IMG/VR virus record: IMGVR_UViG_3300006052_000012
Span: 1 to 47,777 of that record
Source: a virus
Reading direction: 5' to 3' (one strand)
Length of the DNA stretch: 47,777 nucleotides
Part shown: in pieces, positions 28,563 through 36,047 of the stretch
Layout of the letters: every line of letters begins with the position of its first letter
How positions within the stretch are numbered: position 1 is the first letter of the stretch
Notes under the pieces: model-generated
Seen by the model: only the letters and a program-made list of their open reading frames with translations
Databases searched by the model: none
Told to the model about the DNA's origin: nothing
Program-made: the position numbers and the translations under genes

Positions 28563-30131
28563 ATGATTAACAGGCTTTCGGATATCAGAGCAGCACTTGG
28601 CGAGGCTGAATGGACACAGCTCGAAAAGCGCTCGAAGAACATCCAAAAGACCGAGAACGATTTCCTCGTTAAGAGCGATGAAGTTTTCAATAAGATCGCA
28701 GATCAAGTGGCTTCTGAACTCTCAGACGGTAAGCCATTCAAGGTTGAAGACCATTTAGATCGCATCGAAGAACTGCTCATCGAACACATGTTTGTGACGA
28801 TGGCTGACGCTTTCGAAGATGTAAAAAAAAAGCCCGAACATCGCTTAGCCGAAGCTCCGAAACCAAAGGTTCCAAAGACTTTGAAAGAGGTCATGAGATC
28901 ATGGGATCTCTGGCGTAAGAAGAAGTCAGCCGCTCCCATCACGAAGAGACAGCGCGAACTCTTCAACCGCATCAAGACCGAATATAAGGCAAAGCTCCAA
29001 GAGTTCTATATCGGCAACCGTGATGCGATCCAAGCCGGAACCATCAAGAGAACTGAAATAGCCGAGAAGGTCAAAGAAGTTACGAAGGCTCCGGTTGCGC
29101 GAGTTCAAACGATTATCCGCACCGAGACAACGACTTACGATAACCAAGTCCGACGCCAGTTCTATGACTCGAACGATGCGATAGTTGGATACCTTTTTCT
29201 AGCCATCAGGGATCATGCGACAACCCCTTGGTGCAGGTCTAGGCATGGGAAAGTATTCTTGAAAGGCACGCGCCTTCTCGATATAAACACGCCGCCATGC
29301 TTCATTGGAAATAGTCTCGTTTTAACGCTCGATGGATGGAAAGAGATTGCGTGCATTGGAACTGCGGACTATGTATGGACTCATGAGCAAAGATGGAGAA
29401 AAGTCGAAGAAGTACACATTACGTACAAGAGATCAGTCGATCTATTTCAAATCGGATCAGCCTTGGCTACCTCCAATCACCCTTACTTTGAAAGAGGCAT
29501 TGGCTTTGTTCAAGCACAGCACTTCAGGTCAGAAAAGGGTCTATGCGCAAGCTCTATTAACCTGCGCTCATTGCTCAAAGCAGCGATGGGTTCCTTGGTG
29601 CAAGAGAGATCGAAAATTCTGCTCAAGTCGCTGCAACTCTTTGCATCTAGCAAAATATCAAAATGGTCCTGGTCATCCAAGTTGGAACGGTGGAAGGAAA
29701 AGACTGAAGTATGGTTACATGGGTATAAGTATGCCAAACCATCCGAGATCCAATTCCCAAGGATACGTTCTGGAGCACATAGTTGTTGCGGAGAAGATGA
29801 TAGGCAGATCATTAACTACTCAGGAGATCGTTCACCACATCAACGAGATCAAGACCGACAATCGTCCAGAGAACTTACAGGTGATGACGAGAGCGGATCA
29901 CAGTCGGTTACACCGTTTGTCATACTTAAAAAACAAAAAGTCTATAACCTAGAAGTCGCTGAAGACAACACTTACTATTGCGGCGGTTATCTCGTACATA
30001 ATTGTCATTGGAACTGCAGAAGCGAGATCGTACCTCTTTCCAAGTACAATCCTGCCCATATGAAACTGCTAAAAGACCTTTCAAGGCAACCAATTGGCCT
30101 AGTGCCATTGCCAAAAGAGTGGCGACGCTGA
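28563..30131 (+). CDS. MuF-type minor head protein interrupted by an intein (522 aa precursor)
   Basis: The host protein is a SPP1 gp7/MuF-like head morphogenesis factor: IIRTETTTYDNQVRRQFYDS (184-203), RDHATTPWCRSRHGK (216-230) and, after the intein, CHWNCRSEIVPL (481-492). Residues 246-480 are an intein starting at C246 in PPCFIGNS and ending at N480 in LVHN before C481. Removing it rejoins INTPP to CHWNC, the conserved MuF motif, giving a 287-residue protein. MuF binds near the portal and is injected or packaged in the head. The whole frame is open. Confidence 0.88.
   Translation: MINRLSDIRAALGEAEWTQLEKRSKNIQKTENDFLVKSDEVFNKIADQVASELSDGKPFKVEDHLDRIEELLIEHMFVTMADAFEDVKKKPEHRLAEAPKPKVPKTLKEVMRSWDLWRKKKSAAPITKRQRELFNRIKTEYKAKLQEFYIGNRDAIQAGTIKRTEIAEKVKEVTKAPVARVQTIIRTETTTYDNQVRRQFYDSNDAIVGYLFLAIRDHATTPWCRSRHGKVFLKGTRLLDINTPPCFIGNSLVLTLDGWKEIACIGTADYVWTHEQRWRKVEEVHITYKRSVDLFQIGSALATSNHPYFERGIGFVQAQHFRSEKGLCASSINLRSLLKAAMGSLVQERSKILLKSLQLFASSKISKWSWSSKLERWKEKTEVWLHGYKYAKPSEIQFPRIRSGAHSCCGEDDRQIINYSGDRSPHQRDQDRQSSRELTGDDESGSQSVTPFVILKKQKVYNLEVAEDNTYYCGGYLVHNCHWNCRSEIVPLSKYNPAHMKLLKDLSRQPIGLVPLPKEWRR
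29298..30002 (+). mobile_element. Intein in MuF with an out-of-frame homing endonuclease (235 aa)
   Basis: Splicing block A is CFIGNSLVLTLDGWKEI (C246), block B is ATSNHPYF with the TxxH pair, and blocks F/G are VYNLEVAEDNTYYCGGYLVHN followed by Cys. The residues needed for splicing (N-terminal Cys, block B His, penultimate His, terminal Asn, +1 Cys) are all present. The middle, about residues 315-452, has no endonuclease motifs in this frame. Instead the same DNA read in the +1 frame encodes an HNH nuclease. Insertion is in the most conserved MuF motif. Confidence 0.85.
29506..29952 (+). CDS. HNH homing endonuclease nested in the intein, +1 frame (about 148 aa)
   Basis: In the +1 frame relative to MuF the protein has an N-terminal zinc finger (LTCAHCSKQRW; RDRKFCSSRCNSLH), the linker GPGHPSWNGGRK, then the HNH domain YVLEHIVVAEKMIGRSLT, EIVHHINEIKTDNRPENLQ and ADHSRLHR. 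The start is most likely TTG 29506, 8 nt after AAAGAGG (29491-29497); the frame is open back to an ATG at 29332, but that stretch has no nuclease homology and no ribosome-binding site. It stops at 29950-29952, exactly where intein block F begins. It should cleave intein-free MuF alleles. Confidence 0.8.
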   Translation: MFKHSTSGQKRVYAQALLTCAHCSKQRWVPWCKRDRKFCSSRCNSLHLAKYQNGPGHPSWNGGRKRLKYGYMGISMPNHPRSNSQGYVLEHIVVAEKMIGRSLTTQEIVHHINEIKTDNRPENLQVMTRADHSRLHRLSYLKNKKSIT

Positions 30132-30143
30132 TAGGATGGAATT

Positions 30144-30386
30144 ATGAGTAGATCATCGGCAGAAATCAGTAAAGACATCAGAATGGCTGGTAAGAAACTT
30201 GGCGCTCAAAATGAGCTCTCAAGAAAATGCCAGGCGGCAGCTAGTTTATGCGAGATGATTTCTAGTAAATTAGAACAACTCGCCACTTACTCAGAAGATT
30301 TGTCTGATTCAGAAGCTAAAGATTACCTCCAGAGTGTCTCTCAAACCATTAAAGAGTTACAAAATATCAGAAGGACTTTGGATTAA
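30144..30386 (+). CDS. Small helical protein between MuF and protease genes (80 aa)
   Basis: The protein is almost entirely helical (SSAEISKDIRMAGKKLGAQ; ASLCEMISSKLEQLATYSE) and may form a coiled coil. No family is recognised. It starts 12 nt after the MuF stop and ends 2 nt before the protease start, so it is part of the head operon. Confidence 0.6.
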   Translation: MSRSSAEISKDIRMAGKKLGAQNELSRKCQAAASLCEMISSKLEQLATYSEDLSDSEAKDYLQSVSQTIKELQNIRRTLD

Positions 30387-30388
30387 TT

Positions 30389-32350
30389 ATGATCGTTAGA
30401 TTAAATACCGGATCTCTTTCAGAAGTCTCAATGAATGAGTCCGTCGAATCCATCGAGAAGGATGCGCTCATTTGCTACACAGGAACTTTCCAGTCCATGG
30501 ATGGCCCCGTTGAAGTCAAAGTTGAGAACCTTCAGCTCATCGCGGACAACTATAATGCGATTTTAGATAAGGCATCGATGGCGGCTGGCGGCCCAGCTCC
30601 ACTTAAATTTTGCGCACCTGTTCAGCTCGACCATGAAACGAAAGCAACTCATACGATTGGTCGCGTCACAGGCAGATTAGAAGTCAGACCTGTTGAAATC
30701 GAAGGCGCTCAAGTTATGGGACTCTTTGGCAGAGCTACCATCATGGGCGCTGAGAATGTGGCTAAAGTTAAGGATGGACGTTGGATCCATTTATCTATTG
30801 GAGCTGACTTCACCGAAGGAAAACTCAACGAACTGACAGTCACCCCGTTCCCAGCTGCTCCAAATGCGAGTATGCTAAGTAAAGGAAACCAAGATATGAC
30901 GAAACTGACTCTCGGTGAATATCAAAACCGAATCAAAGAACACGCAACCAGAGCCATGCTCTCAGATTGCGTTATCAAACAAGTTCTAGATGCCTTCGAG
31001 GTTTGCTCTGCCGACAAAGAGAGAATGAAAAACTTTCAGCTCATGGTCGAAGCAGACAAGTTCTATAAAGGCGTCACGAGTTATGTGAAAGATGGCAAGA
31101 CATACGTCATCGGTAGATACGCCGATGTTGATGGTCATCGTCTCAGTGCCGATAAAGTTTACGATGCTTGTCGAAAGCTCTGGGCTCAAATGGAACGCTA
31201 CGACGACGAACATATCGAGGCAGATGAGCTAGCTGTTTCAGTTCGAGATGCGAAAAAAGTTTATCAAGACGCTAAGGCTGCTGGTGATAAGAGTGCTTAT
31301 CTAAGCGACCTAGCGCAGACGATCAAAGAGTGTAAAGCAATCACAGGTGTCAGTTTATCTGAAGAAACAAAGGGGACCAACATGGCTAAATTCAAAGAGT
31401 TTTTAACAAAGTTTGCAAGATTGTCTGCTGAAGCTGAAAAGGCTTTATCCGCTGAAGAAGGCAAGGAGAAAATGAGCTATGAAGAAGTTAAAGAGAAAAT
31501 GGCCCATTATACGAAAGCTAAAAAGCATCTTATGGAAGAAAAAAAGATGTCTGAAGAAGATGCTGAAAAACACCTCGCTGAAGCGAAAGATGAAGACATT
31601 AAGCAAATGTCTGCTGAGGAAGATAAGAAGGAAGAAAAACGCTTGGCTGATAAGCCTGAAGAAGAAGCTAAGAAAATGGCTCGTTTAACCAAAATGAACG
31701 AAGCCAACGCTAAGCTCGCGCAGGCACTTGAGCAATCAAGACTCGCTAAGAAAAAGATTTCCGTTGTTAATCGCCTCGCATCTCTCAGAGCGAAAGCGAA
31801 GATTTCACCAGCTGAATACAAAGAGATTGATCTCGAATCATGGGCAAAAGAGGATGACAAAATCACCGAAGCTCGTTTAAGCACGTTTGAGAAACGCAGC
31901 TCTGTGATTGATCCTCGTGCACTAGGTTCCGTTCATGGAATGAGTGTGACTGACATTGCTCAAAAAGTTCGCATGAGCGACATCGAAAAGGAAACCAGAG
32001 CTCGCATGAGTTCAGTTCCTAAAGAAGAACCCAAGGAAAAGGGCAAGGAACTGTCAGACGAAGATGCTCAAAATGAGAAGATCGCTGAACAGGTTCGCCA
32101 AGCTCACGCCGCAGGTGCTCACATGTCAGAACTCGAAGTCATTCATTCGATGATGGCTGAGGGTGACGCGAAGAAGAAAATGGGCGAGCACATCGAAAAG
32201 ATGAAAAAGATGGCTGCTGAGTCAGTCGATGGTGCAGGAGTTTCTGAAAAAGAATCAGAAAAACACATGGCGGCACTTGCAAGTACGCAAGAAAACCTTG
32301 AGAATACTATTAAAGAGACTCAGCGTTTGATGGCCGATCTCGTAGGATAA
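30389..32350 (+). CDS. Prohead protease/scaffold, Mu gpI-like (653 aa)
   Basis: The N-terminal ~170 residues resemble Mu I-type capsid proteases: a start strand, CAPVQLDHETKATHTIGRV (84-102), GRWIHLSIGADFTEGKLNELTVTPFPA (131-156, shown here without a break in meaning: RWIHLSIGAD then ELTVTPFPA). The rest is long, charged and helical (for example KHLMEEKKMSEEDAEKHL), typical of a scaffold that is degraded during maturation. An in-frame internal start at 31382 would make the scaffold alone, as in Mu I/Z and lambda C/Nu3. Residues 170-330 are an extra helical/beta domain, so it is longer than usual. Confidence 0.82.
   Translation: MIVRLNTGSLSEVSMNESVESIEKDALICYTGTFQSMDGPVEVKVENLQLIADNYNAILDKASMAAGGPAPLKFCAPVQLDHETKATHTIGRVTGRLEVRPVEIEGAQVMGLFGRATIMGAENVAKVKDGRWIHLSIGADFTEGKLNELTVTPFPAAPNASMLSKGNQDMTKLTLGEYQNRIKEHATRAMLSDCVIKQVLDAFEVCSADKERMKNFQLMVEADKFYKGVTSYVKDGKTYVIGRYADVDGHRLSADKVYDACRKLWAQMERYDDEHIEADELAVSVRDAKKVYQDAKAAGDKSAYLSDLAQTIKECKAITGVSLSEETKGTNMAKFKEFLTKFARLSAEAEKALSAEEGKEKMSYEEVKEKMAHYTKAKKHLMEEKKMSEEDAEKHLAEAKDEDIKQMSAEEDKKEEKRLADKPEEEAKKMARLTKMNEANAKLAQALEQSRLAKKKISVVNRLASLRAKAKISPAEYKEIDLESWAKEDDKITEARLSTFEKRSSVIDPRALGSVHGMSVTDIAQKVRMSDIEKETRARMSSVPKEEPKEKGKELSDEDAQNEKIAEQVRQAHAAGAHMSELEVIHSMMAEGDAKKKMGEHIEKMKKMAAESVDGAGVSEKESEKHMAALASTQENLENTIKETQRLMADLVG
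31382..32350 (+). CDS. Nested scaffold protein from internal start (322 aa)
   Basis: An in-frame ATG at 31382 has AGGGGA at 31371-31376, 5 nt upstream, a stronger site than that of the full gene. The product begins MAKFKEFLTKFARLSAEAEK and is highly charged and helical, as expected of a scaffold. Nested, in-frame scaffolds inside protease genes are established for lambda Nu3 and Mu Z. A second possible internal start is ATG 30896, after AAAGGAAA. Confidence 0.6.
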   Translation: MAKFKEFLTKFARLSAEAEKALSAEEGKEKMSYEEVKEKMAHYTKAKKHLMEEKKMSEEDAEKHLAEAKDEDIKQMSAEEDKKEEKRLADKPEEEAKKMARLTKMNEANAKLAQALEQSRLAKKKISVVNRLASLRAKAKISPAEYKEIDLESWAKEDDKITEARLSTFEKRSSVIDPRALGSVHGMSVTDIAQKVRMSDIEKETRARMSSVPKEEPKEKGKELSDEDAQNEKIAEQVRQAHAAGAHMSELEVIHSMMAEGDAKKKMGEHIEKMKKMAAESVDGAGVSEKESEKHMAALASTQENLENTIKETQRLMADLVG

Positions 32351-32368
32351 TTTTAGGGGGAATGAAAC

Positions 32369-32806
32369 ATGTCAAGGACAACTGGTTTTGATGCTTTCAC
32401 AAGCGGACAGATTTTTCGCAAAGACTTTAAAGTAGTTCTTGCGATCAAAAGAGAATTGGCAGTCATTTTGCCTGTGCGCTTAGCACCTCACCGCGACGTC
32501 TCGCAAGATTACCAAGCTGGTGAAGTTCTCGCTCAATACAATTCGAGCGCGGGCGCACTTAACGGTTTATTCGTAAACTACCTTCAAACCGATTCTGGAT
32601 CTGGTCGAAATACCGCAACATGTATTTTGATGATCGACGTGATCGACCAAGCCCTGACTTCAGCTGCGAGTGGCGAACTTGCTCCTGCAATCTTCGGCGG
32701 TATCGTTTACCAAAATTCACTGGTCGGCAGCGATGCCAATGCATTGAGCAACCTCGGTGCAAAAGTTATCACTGATGCAACTGGTTTCTCACTGGTTAAA
32801 TTCTAA
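32369..32806 (+). CDS. Putative capsid decoration protein (145 aa)
   Basis: The gene sits between scaffold and major capsid protein, the usual place for a lambda gpD-like decoration protein. The sequence fits: a long N-terminal arm, YQAGEVLAQYNSSAGAL (about 49-65), and a small beta-rich core ending GAKVITDATGFSLVKF. TTAGGGGGAATGA precedes the ATG. The family call is by order and general pattern. Confidence 0.68.
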   Translation: MSRTTGFDAFTSGQIFRKDFKVVLAIKRELAVILPVRLAPHRDVSQDYQAGEVLAQYNSSAGALNGLFVNYLQTDSGSGRNTATCILMIDVIDQALTSAASGELAPAIFGGIVYQNSLVGSDANALSNLGAKVITDATGFSLVKF

Positions 32807-32822
32807 TAAGGGGGAATGACAA

Positions 32823-33902
32823 ATGGGAACTAATGACTTTTTTCAAGATGAGCACACATCGGTACTTCAAAAGCTCGTCAAAGAGATCGTAAACGATCCG
32901 AAAACTTATCTGGGTGCGAAGTACATTCCCTCAGTAGCTTTACCAGTTCGTCGTATCAGAACTGAAGTGATCGAAGCTTCTGGCGGATTGACACTCGAAC
33001 ACATGATCGGCGCAGATCCTAGAACGATCCAATCGTTCGGAACCCGCGTTCAAGAGTTCGAACCACCTGCCTACCGTGAGTCGATTCGTTACGACGAAAA
33101 CAAACTCCTCTATCTGAGAGAGCTTGGTCAAAACGATTATTCGAAGCGCGGCATTCGCCAATACATCGACCTCGACGTAGATCGTTTAAATCGTCGTCTA
33201 GAGGCGCGTATTGAAAAGCAACGCTGGGACGCAATCTTCACCGGAGGTTTCACTTACCTCGGCAAGACTTTCAGCTACGGTATCCCAAGTCAAAACCGCG
33301 TGACTCCATCGGCCCTTTGGTCGCTTGATGGTATCAACGCAAACAACAGCGCAAACCCTATCCAGGATTTACGTTATTGGTTGCTAGGCGGATACTCGAC
33401 TTTCCGCAAATATAAGCCAACCAAGATCGTCATGAACCCCAACACAGCTCGTTGGATCATGGATAACGCGAACGTACAGTCTCTAATCAAGACTTACTTC
33501 TCGGCTGAGAACTTCGGCGCTTATGATTTAGGCAAAGTTCTTCAAATGTTATTGCCTGGTTTGCCTCCGCTTGAAATCTATAGCGGTTGGTACCAAACCG
33601 AGTCCCTCTCAGGTTCACAGCTCGTAGTTTCTGACGCCGTGTTCATGATTGGCGATGGCTTGATCTACTTCGAAATTGCGACCCCAGGTGGCGAAGCAAT
33701 GGGTGAGTATGTTCAAGGTATCAACATCGCTTCAGGCACGTTTGATAACCCAGGCTACGGCAAGTTCTTAGTCATCGAGGACAACACTGCCCCAGGTACT
33801 CGCGGAGGCCCTAAAAACGGCTTCATCGATATCGTGGCAGGCGTCAACGGTGGCGTGAAGCTCGACCGACCATTTGATATATTGACAGCCAAAGTAAGCT
33901 AA
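32823..33902 (+). CDS. Major capsid protein, lambda gpE-like (359 aa)
   Basis: Position after the decoration gene, size and sequence agree with the HK97-fold family of lambda gpE: an N-terminal arm (VLQKLVKEIVNDPKTYLGA), PPAYRESIRYDENKLLYLREL around residues 79-99, RLEARIEKQRWDAIFTGGFTYL, then PTKIVMNPNTARWIM and the C-terminal FEIATPGGEAMGEYVQ. It builds the icosahedral shell. A strong AAGGGGGAATGA leader suggests high expression. Confidence 0.85.
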   Translation: MGTNDFFQDEHTSVLQKLVKEIVNDPKTYLGAKYIPSVALPVRRIRTEVIEASGGLTLEHMIGADPRTIQSFGTRVQEFEPPAYRESIRYDENKLLYLRELGQNDYSKRGIRQYIDLDVDRLNRRLEARIEKQRWDAIFTGGFTYLGKTFSYGIPSQNRVTPSALWSLDGINANNSANPIQDLRYWLLGGYSTFRKYKPTKIVMNPNTARWIMDNANVQSLIKTYFSAENFGAYDLGKVLQMLLPGLPPLEIYSGWYQTESLSGSQLVVSDAVFMIGDGLIYFEIATPGGEAMGEYVQGINIASGTFDNPGYGKFLVIEDNTAPGTRGGPKNGFIDIVAGVNGGVKLDRPFDILTAKVS

Positions 33903-33918
33903 GAGTAGCTTCTAGGCT

Positions 33919-34200
33919 ATGAATACAAATATGGTTAATGAGCCTCTCGACGAAACGAAATTGGTAAGTCCTCAAGCCGCTCCCAAAAAGGAAAAGCTTG
34001 TGAAGATGAAACTCCTGGTTCCTATGTTGGTAGCGATCCCTGGCGGGAACAATATCAGCGGGAAGAAGGATGAAATCATCGAAGTTCCAGAATCGATTGC
34101 AAAATCACTGGAAATCAAAATGGACATGCCTTATGACTTCGAGGGTGAGAAAACAGGCACAAACCTAACACCCAAGAGAGCTCGCGCAGTCAGAGTTTAA
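33919..34200 (+). CDS. Small protein downstream of capsid gene (93 aa)
   Basis: A polar N-terminus (VSPQAAPKKEKLVKMKLL) leads to a compact beta domain (LVAIPGGNNISGKKDEIIEVPE). Small proteins at this site in Mu-like phages are often called gp35/37-like head proteins, but the match is not clear. Terminates just before a hairpin. Confidence 0.6.
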   Translation: MNTNMVNEPLDETKLVSPQAAPKKEKLVKMKLLVPMLVAIPGGNNISGKKDEIIEVPESIAKSLEIKMDMPYDFEGEKTGTNLTPKRARAVRV

Positions 34201-34225
34201 AGCTTCTCATGCACAATCACCGCGA

Positions 34226-34259
34226 GGGCTCAGGATCTCTGATTCTGGGCCTTTCGTGT
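34226..34259 (+). terminator. Possible terminator hairpin after the capsid module
   Basis: GGCTCAG (34227-34233) pairs with CTGGGCC (34245-34251) with one G-U, forming a 7-bp stem with an 11-nt loop, followed by a broken T-run (TTTCGTGTTT). It lies in the 72-nt gap between the capsid and connector genes. The interrupted T-tract makes it weak; partial attenuation of capsid-level transcription would suit its place. Confidence 0.45.
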
Positions 34260-34272
34260 TTAAGGGGTGGAT

Positions 34273-34842
34273 ATGGCTTACGCAAATGTGGCAGAAGTGA
34301 AGTCTCTACTGATCGGCAAAGTTCGCTTCGGCGATGACGATACCGACCCCAATAAACTCGGTCCTAAACTCTTCACACAGCTCATTAATGAAGCCGAAAT
34401 GCAAGTCGAGCTCCATTTATCCAAGCGTTACCAAACGCCTTTCGTGGGCATCTCTAATGAGCCGTTCCTTAAGATTTCGAACCCATCGACCCGCATGATT
34501 ATTGCGACAGTGGCGAAGCTTCAAAGCGTCATGCGTATTCTCGAAACCGACTTCGGTCGTGGGAGTGCGGTCGCTGGAGATGAGTATTATAAGGGTGTGG
34601 AAAAGCGCTATGAAAAGATGCTCGATACTTTGATAGGCGAGCGCGAAGATTCTCACGGTTATAAATGGCCACCACTGCAAGGTCTGCAGCTCAACTGGGC
34701 TAATAAACAAGGTGACGACGGATACCCTGGCGCTGTCTTAAACTCATCGCGCGACATGGGCCCAACTTACGCCACTGGCCAGATCAACGATCCTTCACAA
34801 ACCTTTTGGAATGGTGGGCTCGACGATGACAACTGCAGATAA
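34273..34842 (+). CDS. Head-tail connector protein, Mu gp36-like (189 aa)
   Basis: The start is ATG 34273, 5 nt after AAGGGG; GTG 34267 overlaps that site. The protein is helical, starting MAYANVAEVKSLLIGKVRF and continuing FTQLINEAEMQVELHLSKRY, the pattern of DUF1320/gp6-like connectors that sit on the portal. Gene order (capsid, connector, gpG-like, terminator-like, sheath) supports it. Confidence 0.65.
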   Translation: MAYANVAEVKSLLIGKVRFGDDDTDPNKLGPKLFTQLINEAEMQVELHLSKRYQTPFVGISNEPFLKISNPSTRMIIATVAKLQSVMRILETDFGRGSAVAGDEYYKGVEKRYEKMLDTLIGEREDSHGYKWPPLQGLQLNWANKQGDDGYPGAVLNSSRDMGPTYATGQINDPSQTFWNGGLDDDNCR

Positions 34843-34893
34843 AGAGTGTTTCTTATATTTGCTTATATTGCTCGTAACCATCGAGGTTTTCCT

Positions 34894-35400
34894 ATGAAAA
34901 TCACATGGTCGATGCCTGATCTGGAGCGGAGAGTTCGGCAGAAAATGCCGGAGATGTTGAACCTGATCATTGCGACGCTTCAAACTCAGCGAGCGATGAT
35001 CTTCGATGCGGAGGGGGCTTACAATGGGCGGCAAGCGTGGAAAAAGTCGAAAAGGGCGGAAAAAACAGGCGGACAAACCCTTTCCAAAAGTGGAGAACTC
35101 CGCCGTTCAATTGGACCTTCAAATAGCGGCATCACTCCTGGAAGATCAAAGGGAACGATTATTGAGATCGAAGGTACCCGCGTCACCCTCGGCAGTAGTC
35201 TCGTATATGCGGCGATTCAAAACAATGGCGGAATTGTTAAACACCCAGGCACTAAAAACGGCTTTGGGAAAGGCATTAAAATTCGCCAGCACAATATCAA
35301 AATCGATAAAAGACCTTTCATGGATTACACTGAAGAAGATCGCCAAGAGGTTTTATCAACGCTAGTGAACTATTTAACGGATGTGCTGAATGAGCATTGA
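34894..35400 (+). CDS. Virion morphogenesis protein, Mu gpG-like (168 aa)
   Basis: ATG 34894 has GAGG 8 nt upstream; a GTG at 34846 has none. LSKSGELRRSIGPSNSG followed by VYAAIQNNGGIVKHPGT is the distinctive segment of the phage virion morphogenesis family (Mu gpG, P2 gpS), which completes head-tail joining or tail assembly. The upstream 51 nt contain no other feature. Overlaps the next gene by 11 nt. Confidence 0.78.
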   Translation: MKITWSMPDLERRVRQKMPEMLNLIIATLQTQRAMIFDAEGAYNGRQAWKKSKRAEKTGGQTLSKSGELRRSIGPSNSGITPGRSKGTIIEIEGTRVTLGSSLVYAAIQNNGGIVKHPGTKNGFGKGIKIRQHNIKIDKRPFMDYTEEDRQEVLSTLVNYLTDVLNEH

Positions 35401-36031
35401 GAGAATTGAGTTACTCACACCTGATTTATTTTTGGATGAACCAGCTGAGTTCTTAGTGAAGCAAACTGTGCTGCAGTTGCTCCAGGTGCCTCAATTCGTC
35501 GAACTCTTCGGTGAGAGAATCGATCCTTACGATCGAACGGATTATTCCATTCGTGAGTTGCCAGCGATCCGCTTTTATAACCTAGGATTCACGAAAGATT
35601 TCGACAGTTGGTTTGTGGATGGGGAATGTAAACTCGACATCATTTTGCCAGCATCCTTGAAGAGAGAAACCCTGCAATTCGTTTCTGACACACTGAGTGG
35701 AGTAATGATCCAGCAGTTCAGACGTCCGACATTCTTCGCAACGATGAGGACTTTGGTGCCAGGGTTAAATGAGTTCGGAAAGCGCGTCACATCGAGAAAA
35801 GATTTGATGTTCGATTTATCAGGCGATTTGATGCCTCTAACACAGATCACGGTCAATTTCAGGATCGACCTTCGTGAGTGGGACGACTACATGACCGCAA
35901 GTGGCAGAACGAAGGACGACCCATTTGAGGTTAGCCTCGGCAAGTTAAAACGCATAGTTACTGAAATACAGGGCCTGCTTGATGACAATTCAGTGGATCC
36001 TGTATTAACATTAGATCAAAAGGTTCTATAA
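35390..36031 (+). CDS. Putative tail-terminator-like protein (213 aa)
   Basis: Located between the gpG-like protein and the sheath, where Mu-like phages have gp37 and tail-completion proteins. The sequence has an N-terminal helix region (EFLVKQTVLQLLQVPQFVE) and an alpha/beta core (WFVDGECKLDIILPASLKR). The assignment is by position. Confidence 0.55.
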   Translation: MSIERIELLTPDLFLDEPAEFLVKQTVLQLLQVPQFVELFGERIDPYDRTDYSIRELPAIRFYNLGFTKDFDSWFVDGECKLDIILPASLKRETLQFVSDTLSGVMIQQFRRPTFFATMRTLVPGLNEFGKRVTSRKDLMFDLSGDLMPLTQITVNFRIDLREWDDYMTASGRTKDDPFEVSLGKLKRIVTEIQGLLDDNSVDPVLTLDQKVL

Positions 36032-36047
36032 GAGGGAGATATTCAAA

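Noticed and set aside
29332-29505. Extension of the HNH gene upstream to ATG 29332
   Set aside because: This stretch overlaps intein blocks A and B, has no nuclease similarity and no Shine-Dalgarno; the TTG at 29506 has a good one.
29510-29812. Third frame (minus strand) open inside the intein
   Set aside because: No motif, no start signals; probably a by-product of two constrained frames on the other strand.
29298-30002. Simple frameshift error explaining the out-of-frame HNH
   Set aside because: Two compensating indels would be needed, while the HNH has its own ribosome site and ends exactly at block F; still listed as the main way to refute the finding.
31507-31884. Minus-strand open frame inside the scaffold region
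   Set aside because: Ser/Leu/Ala-rich mirror of Glu/Lys/Ala codons; typical shadow of a charged helical protein.
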